From NCBI GenBank assembly GCA_036417435.1, contig CM070903.1, forward strand, positions 78,423,501-78,487,500: a stretch of DNA of 64,000 bases. Reading direction: 5' to 3'. Within the stretch, counting starts at the first letter, position 1. Every line of letters begins with the position of its first letter. The position numbers and the translations under genes were made by a program. This DNA comes from Inia geoffrensis. Its lineage: Eukaryota > Chordata > Mammalia > Artiodactyla > Iniidae. Below the pieces are notes generated by a model that saw only the letters and a program-made list of their open reading frames with translations, made no database searches and was not told the DNA's origin. Shown here one piece after another: positions 59,690 through 64,000 of the stretch.

Positions 59690-60190
59690 GCTCACAGATT
59701 CTTTGATAGTCCTCCCTTCAAGAGCTGAATTCCCCTCTTCTTGAGTTTGGGTTGGACTTAGGGACTCATTTCTAACCAATCGACTATTGCAGAAGTAATG
59801 ATATAACACTTTGGAGACTGGGTCATAGATGACACTGAGGCTTTCTCTCTCTCTCTCATCTATTCCTCTGGTGTAAACCAGCTGATGCATCATGATGATA
59901 CTCAAGGAACCCTATGACCCTACAGGGAGGTCCATATGGCAAGGGACTGAGGCTTCCTACCAACACCCATGTGCCTACACTTGGAAGTGGATCCTCTATC
60001 CCCAGTCAAGCCTTCAGATGGCTGCAGCCCTAGCCAACACTCTGACAGTAACTTCATATGTAACTCTGAGCAAGAACCACCCAGCTAAGCCTCTCCCAAA
60101 TTCCTGACCCACAGGAAATGTGATGCAGTCAATATTTGTTGTTTCAAGCTGCTATGGGGTAATTTGTTGTATGGCATTGCAAAACAAATA
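59690..60190 (+). mobile_element. MLT1-like (ERVL-MaLR) LTR fossil
   Basis: The text 'gagcaagaaccacccagctaagcctctcccaaattcctgacccacaggaaatgtgatg...tgttgtttcaagctgctatggggtaatttgttg' (60067-60170) is the characteristic 3' portion of MLT1 LTRs. Upstream text ('gagtttgggttggacttagggactcatttctaacc') is compatible. No internal sequence was seen. Confidence 0.7.
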
Positions 60191-60398
60191 CTGTTATTTT
60201 TCAACTTCTCATTTTTCCAGAGACTATGATTTTTTTTGTAGTCTTCAGTATTTAGAGTCATATGAAATTGTATTATCTATTCCCTAATTTTTAGGTATGA
60301 ACGATTACAGTTAGACCATGTACTATGGGAAGTACCCTAGGATTCAGCAGGTTAAGATTTTTTGGACCTCTTCTTTTCCCTTAGCTTTCTTTTATAAT

Positions 60399-60448
<50 letters not shown>
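60399..60448 (+). repeat. (ATC)16 microsatellite
   Basis: Fifty bases of uninterrupted ATC triplets, between unrecognised sequence and a MIR. Confidence 0.95.
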
Positions 60449-60479
60449 TGTCCCACTACCAAGCATGTAGTTTACACAT

Positions 60480-60670
60480 TTTACAGGTTCACATTTATTA
60501 TATAATTTTACAACAATACAATGAGGTAGATATTATATTTTATTCCCATTTTATATATGAGGAAATTGAGTACTTGAGAGCAAAAGTATCTGGTTGAAAG
60601 TCACATAGTTTATAGAAGAACTGTTACTCCAATTCAGGTCTTCTGACTCCAATCTAGTATTTTTTGCACT
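60480..60670 (-). repeat. MIR fossil (antisense)
   Basis: The text 'cccattttatatatgaggaaattgagtacttgagagcaaaagtatctggttgaaagtcacatagtttatagaagaactg' is the complement of MIR. Confidence 0.7.
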
Positions 60671-61166
60671 GTATCAAGAGCCCTTATAATAGAAGTGATC
60701 ATTCAACTTTATTTCCTCATACCTGATATCCACTCCACATTTTAGCTTTCAAGTCTGATATTTGGGAATTTTTACATATAACCCTTCTCTTTTTTATTAC
60801 TGAGGTTTGTGAATAACTGAGAGGGTTCATTTATTCTCCCTTTTTTCTCCTGGTACTTCTTAAAAGTCATCTAATTGTTTTGCCTATAGCCAGGTGTTAT
60901 ACTTTAAACACTCTCCTATTCTAGATGACTGATTACATGTGTTCTGGCTTTCTTTGGCTATTCAGTTATTTCATTGGTGATTTCTATAATTTTATCATCT
61001 GTATTTGGTTTTTCTCATATTTTATGTAATTTCATAATAAGATATGAAAATAAAAGACTCAAATTTCAGTATTTGGGAATCAGTTTTAAGTTTTGCACTT
61101 TAAGGAAAAGATATTATCTAGAATATTAGGATTTTTTAACCTCTTTACTCCAAATTTATAATATAT
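60671..61166. other. No gene or named repeat seen
   Basis: Unrecognised AT-rich DNA. Confidence 0.4.
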
Positions 61167-61392
61167 CACTATTGATTTTTTTTTTTTCGGTAAGTGGGCC
61201 TCTCACTGTTGTGGCCTCTCCTGTTGCGGAGCACAGGCTCCGGACGCGCAGGCTCAGTGGCCATGGCTCACAGGCCCAGCCGCTCCGTGGCATGTGGGAT
61301 CTTCCTGGACTGGGGCACGAACCTGTGTCCCCTGCATCGGCAGGCGGACTCTCAACCACTGCGCCACCAGGGAAGCCCCACTATTGATTTTT
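61167..61392 (-). mobile_element. CHR-2 type SINE (antisense)
   Basis: A full minus-strand copy (61181-61378) with a perfect 14-bp target duplication CACTATTGATTTTT (61167-61180 and 61379-61392). The T-run of the tail merges with the duplication. Frames of 67-74 codons are artefacts. Confidence 0.95.
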
Positions 61393-61984
61393 CACTGAAA
61401 CATTTGCAGATATTATAAGGATAACCTGAGGCACTTATCCTTTACAAGATTATGCATATAAATCATTTTGGTAGATTTAGCAGTCTGGAGTAACCACAGT
61501 TTTTAAAAAGATGATGCCTAATTCTGGTTAAGAACCACTGTCCAAGGTGTGTTTCAAAACATGGTACTAAATTACAACTTAACTGCAAGCATATGACACA
61601 GTTTTTGACAATGGAAAAGTAATAAGTTGTTATGTATGCCTTTGTGTCTTAAATGAAAAATAAATAAATGCATATCAGATTGTATGTTAAGTTTTTTTTC
61701 AATATGGCAATGGAGTATTAATTGTCCCATCACCTGGAGCAGGATAAAAATAGCTCATGATCTGAATTCAGAGTTTATTTTGAATCTTCCTGCTTTCTTT
61801 CCATGAGCTCATTTCAAAGAGAATTCTTCCCTTTTAAATATTTTTAAGTGTTTTGAATTGTCCAAAATGAAAACTTCTTATTCTTTGAAGAATTTGGAGT
61901 GTGTCAACAATCTCCTCACTGCACTAGAACATAAAACCTCTTCTTTGTTCAACATTATAACTTATAACCAGATAATATTAAAAA
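61393..61984. other. No gene seen
   Basis: Unrecognised. 'ggttaagaaccactgtcc' (about 61528) hints at a hAT/MER5-type end but is too short to call. Confidence 0.35.
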
Positions 61985-62081
61985 CAATGTATATACGTAT
62001 ATGTATAACTGAATCACTTTGCTATACAGCAAAATTAACACATTAGAAATCAAATATACTTCAATAACAAAAAAAAAAAAG
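61985..62081 (+). mobile_element. Very short L1 3' end
   Basis: The text 'acaatgtatatacgtatatgtataactgaatcactttgctatacagcaaaattaacac' is followed by 'ttcaataacaaaaaaaaa'. It matches the last 100 bp of the L1 at 51.8 kb with drift. It is an extreme 5' truncation. Confidence 0.75.
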
Positions 62082-62774
62082 CTCCTTGAGCACTGATCTT
62101 CACCACCCCAAAGAGAGCTTTTCCTCATGATCAAACGTTATTTCACAGTATTAAAGGAGTCATACAATAATTCAGATTTTAATACAGAGAATCCAAACCA
62201 TAGAGCATATGCACAGATAGCAGCAGACTTCATAATGTCCCCTTTAGCATTTGTCTCTTTCTTCATCTAAGCTTTAACATTTTCAGTATGAATTCCCTAT
62301 TTAGCTCTTCAGATAAATGGATAAGTGATGCTTTCTAATGACCATGTTACATGCTCTGCTGTGTTCTAATTGTCTTCAATTCTTCTGAGGCTCCCTGAAT
62401 ATTCAAAAATGAAATGGCTCATTGGCAGATAGTTTGAACATCACATTCTTAGAGAGCTAACTAAAGCCACTGAATGGAAATTAACCAAATACAGAAACTT
62501 TCCAATTTTTAAGAATACTTACTCTTAACCAGAAGCTATATGTATTATGCATTCCTTCAACAATTTTTCATTGGGGAACATTTAAATAAAAGGCCTACAC
62601 TTTTCTGTACACTGCTTTTTTTCACAACTGTCTGATTTGACACTTTGGCAACCTGAGGTGGGGTGTTGGTAGCAAAGTCCTTCTTTCCTTCATTATCAAA
62701 ATATGTGACATATCTCAATTTGAAGGTCCTTTAACTCTTTAGGCAATCTCAATATCTCATTCTTAGACACAGAC
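62082..62774. other. No gene or named repeat seen
   Basis: Unrecognised old DNA. Confidence 0.4.
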
Positions 62775-63085
62775 AATGCTATGTGTCCTCCCAGTTCTAT
62801 TTTATTCTCATCTCCAAGGCACACAGGAAAACTACATTTTCCAGCCTTCTTTATGACCAGATCAGTACTTGTAGCTAGTTCTGGCCAAGAGTAAGAGTAT
62901 AAATGTCATAATTAGTCTGAAACATAGAACAGCAGGAAGCTACACATTTCAGATGGGAATGCGACAAAAAGGTAAGCCCCTATATTGGACATGTAGCATA
63001 TACAAGAAATAAGTCTTGTTGTATGAAGCCACTGAAATGTTGGAGTTATTTGCTAGCACAGCATAGCTTATAAGATTCCGATTAA
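62775..63085 (+). mobile_element. MaLR/MLT1-like LTR fossil
   Basis: The end 'gtcttgttgtatgaagccactgaaatgttggagttatttgctagcacagcatagctta' parallels the MaLR/MLT1-type ending ('...taagccactgagattttggggttgtttgttaccgcagcatagcct'). Confidence 0.5.
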
Positions 63086-63344
63086 TGTATATGATAAACT
63101 ATAGCAATCCCATCAGATTCCAAATGTCAGTGTTTGATGTTTCAAATATTAAAAATATATTCTATTAACTGCTCATCTATTCAAATATCTCCTCGTGCTG
63201 AGGCAACTCCAAGGGTTAAACTTGTCCTACATTTTCATGTTCTTTCTGTAAACACCTTGTTAAAAGGATGATTCGTAGTCCTCCTTAGCTAGAGAAAATC
63301 AGAGCCTACAAGGGTAAAAGAGTAGTTAAAGAAAGATAAAAATT
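63086..63344. other. No gene or named repeat seen
   Basis: Unrecognised spacer. Confidence 0.35.
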
Positions 63345-63545
63345 AATTGTTCTTAAACATTTTGTACATCAGAATCACCTGGGAAGTTTATTCCAAGTGC
63401 AAATCTACCCCACTCTCTTGAGTGGGGCAGATTTGTAGACCTTCATTTAGTTAATATTGCATGGGGTCAAGAAATATGCATTTTAATGTGAAACCAAACT
63501 GGTTCTGATGTGGGTGCATCAAGAATATGCTTTGAGAAGCCTTAG
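63345..63545 (+). mobile_element. MER5-like hAT-Charlie fossil
   Basis: The text 'tgtacatcagaatcacctgggaagtttattccaagtgcaaatctaccccactc...gaaatatgcattttaatgtg...ttctgatgtgggtgcatcaag' follows MER5A from near its 5' to its 3' end. It is a non-autonomous element with no transposase. Confidence 0.7.
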
Positions 63546-63654
63546 TCTGGACTCTAATAAAGGCTCTCTCTTCTTATAGCTTGAATAGTATAAAAATGTA
63601 AGACTAGTTTGAAAGAATTCTCATAGGTAGTTGTTTGTTTGACCCATGGAATAC

Positions 63655-63815
63655 CCTATCTGAATCATCAAGGGTACAGTGTTAAAATGCAGACTCCTGG
63701 ACAATGCCCACTGCCTAATAAATCAGTCTCTATGGATTAGGAGCTTCACCTGAGATCCTCACTTGCAAGATGCCCCCCAAACAATTTTTAGACACAAAAA
63801 GTTTGAAACCAGTGC
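63655..63815 (+). mobile_element. Second MER5-like fossil
   Basis: The text 'gaatcatcaagggtacagtgttaaaatgcagactcctggacaatgcccactgcctaataaatcag...ggattaggagcttcacctgagatcctc' is again MER5-like and lies about 110 bp downstream of the first in the same orientation. Confidence 0.55.
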
Positions 63816-64000
63816 CATAGGGATTGTTTGTCCTTCTGAACACATTTTTAAGATTAGTTCAATTTATTATTCATGGCTTTTTCATGAACATTAGTTCAGG
63901 AGCATTAGTTTTACCGACCACCTCAAATCTTCACACTGTAAGTGAATATATTATTACTAGAGTTTTTACTAGTTATAAGAGTAAGTAATTGGAACCCACA
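63816..64000. other. No gene or named repeat seen
   Basis: Unrecognised end of window. Confidence 0.3.

Overview
The window is a stretch of AT-rich mammalian nuclear DNA with no protein-coding gene that I can support. It contains nine copies of tRNA-derived SINEs of the CHR-1/CHR-2 type, which have perfect or near-perfect pol III A and B boxes and several crisp target-site duplications. It also has L1 3' ends of the kind common in Cetartiodactyla, and I see no ruminant Bov-tA/BovB or pig PRE1 element. That combination points to a whale or dolphin (Cetacea). This is an inference from repeat families, not from a gene. I see no CpG island, no splice-consistent exon series and no structured RNA gene. 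The longest open frames (about 130 codons) are read-throughs of SINEs or old repeats. The window is therefore intergenic, or lies inside a very long intron.

Layout. 0-16 kb: old unique DNA with HAL1-like, L2 and MIR fossils, LTR-like fragments and three SINEs. It includes a 74-bp near-perfect hairpin at 15.66 kb. 16-20 kb: an ancient repeat, then L1 fragments, including a 5'-inverted (twin-primed) L1 with a second L1 nested in its tail; both sets of target-site duplications are readable. 20-22.8 kb: L2 fossil, a strong CTCF-type motif (21409-21424) and a probable solo ERV LTR. 22.8-27.75 kb: a minus-strand L1 that keeps its 5' end, a repeat-rich 5' UTR, ORF1 and most of ORF2, but lacks its 3' end. 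28-31.5 kb: microsatellite, LTR-like fragment and MIR. 31.6-35.65 kb: plus-strand L1 with a younger L1 inside. 36.6-37 kb: L2. 37.1-45.9 kb: two old plus-strand L1s head to tail, interrupted by three SINEs, a MER2/Tigger DNA element and what looks like a templated insertion copied from two nearby places. 46-52 kb: mostly unrecognised old sequence, MIRs, an ancient repeat and an L1 3' end. 52.1-56.5 kb: a mosaic SINE followed by an unusually long L2 fossil with endonuclease, reverse transcriptase and 3' segments in order. 56.5-64 kb: L2, MIR, MLT1-like and MER5-like fossils, one SINE and a trinucleotide repeat.

Nothing here forms a working gene system. The value of the window is as a record of insertions. 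The best items for a second look are the two-source templated insertion (43336-43569), the mosaic SINE (52131-52362), the nested twin-primed L1 (18025-19235), the 58-bp perfect AT palindrome (44432-44489), the 74-bp hairpin (15658-15731) and the CTCF-like site. Repeat family names are given from memory of family sequences. No database search was possible.
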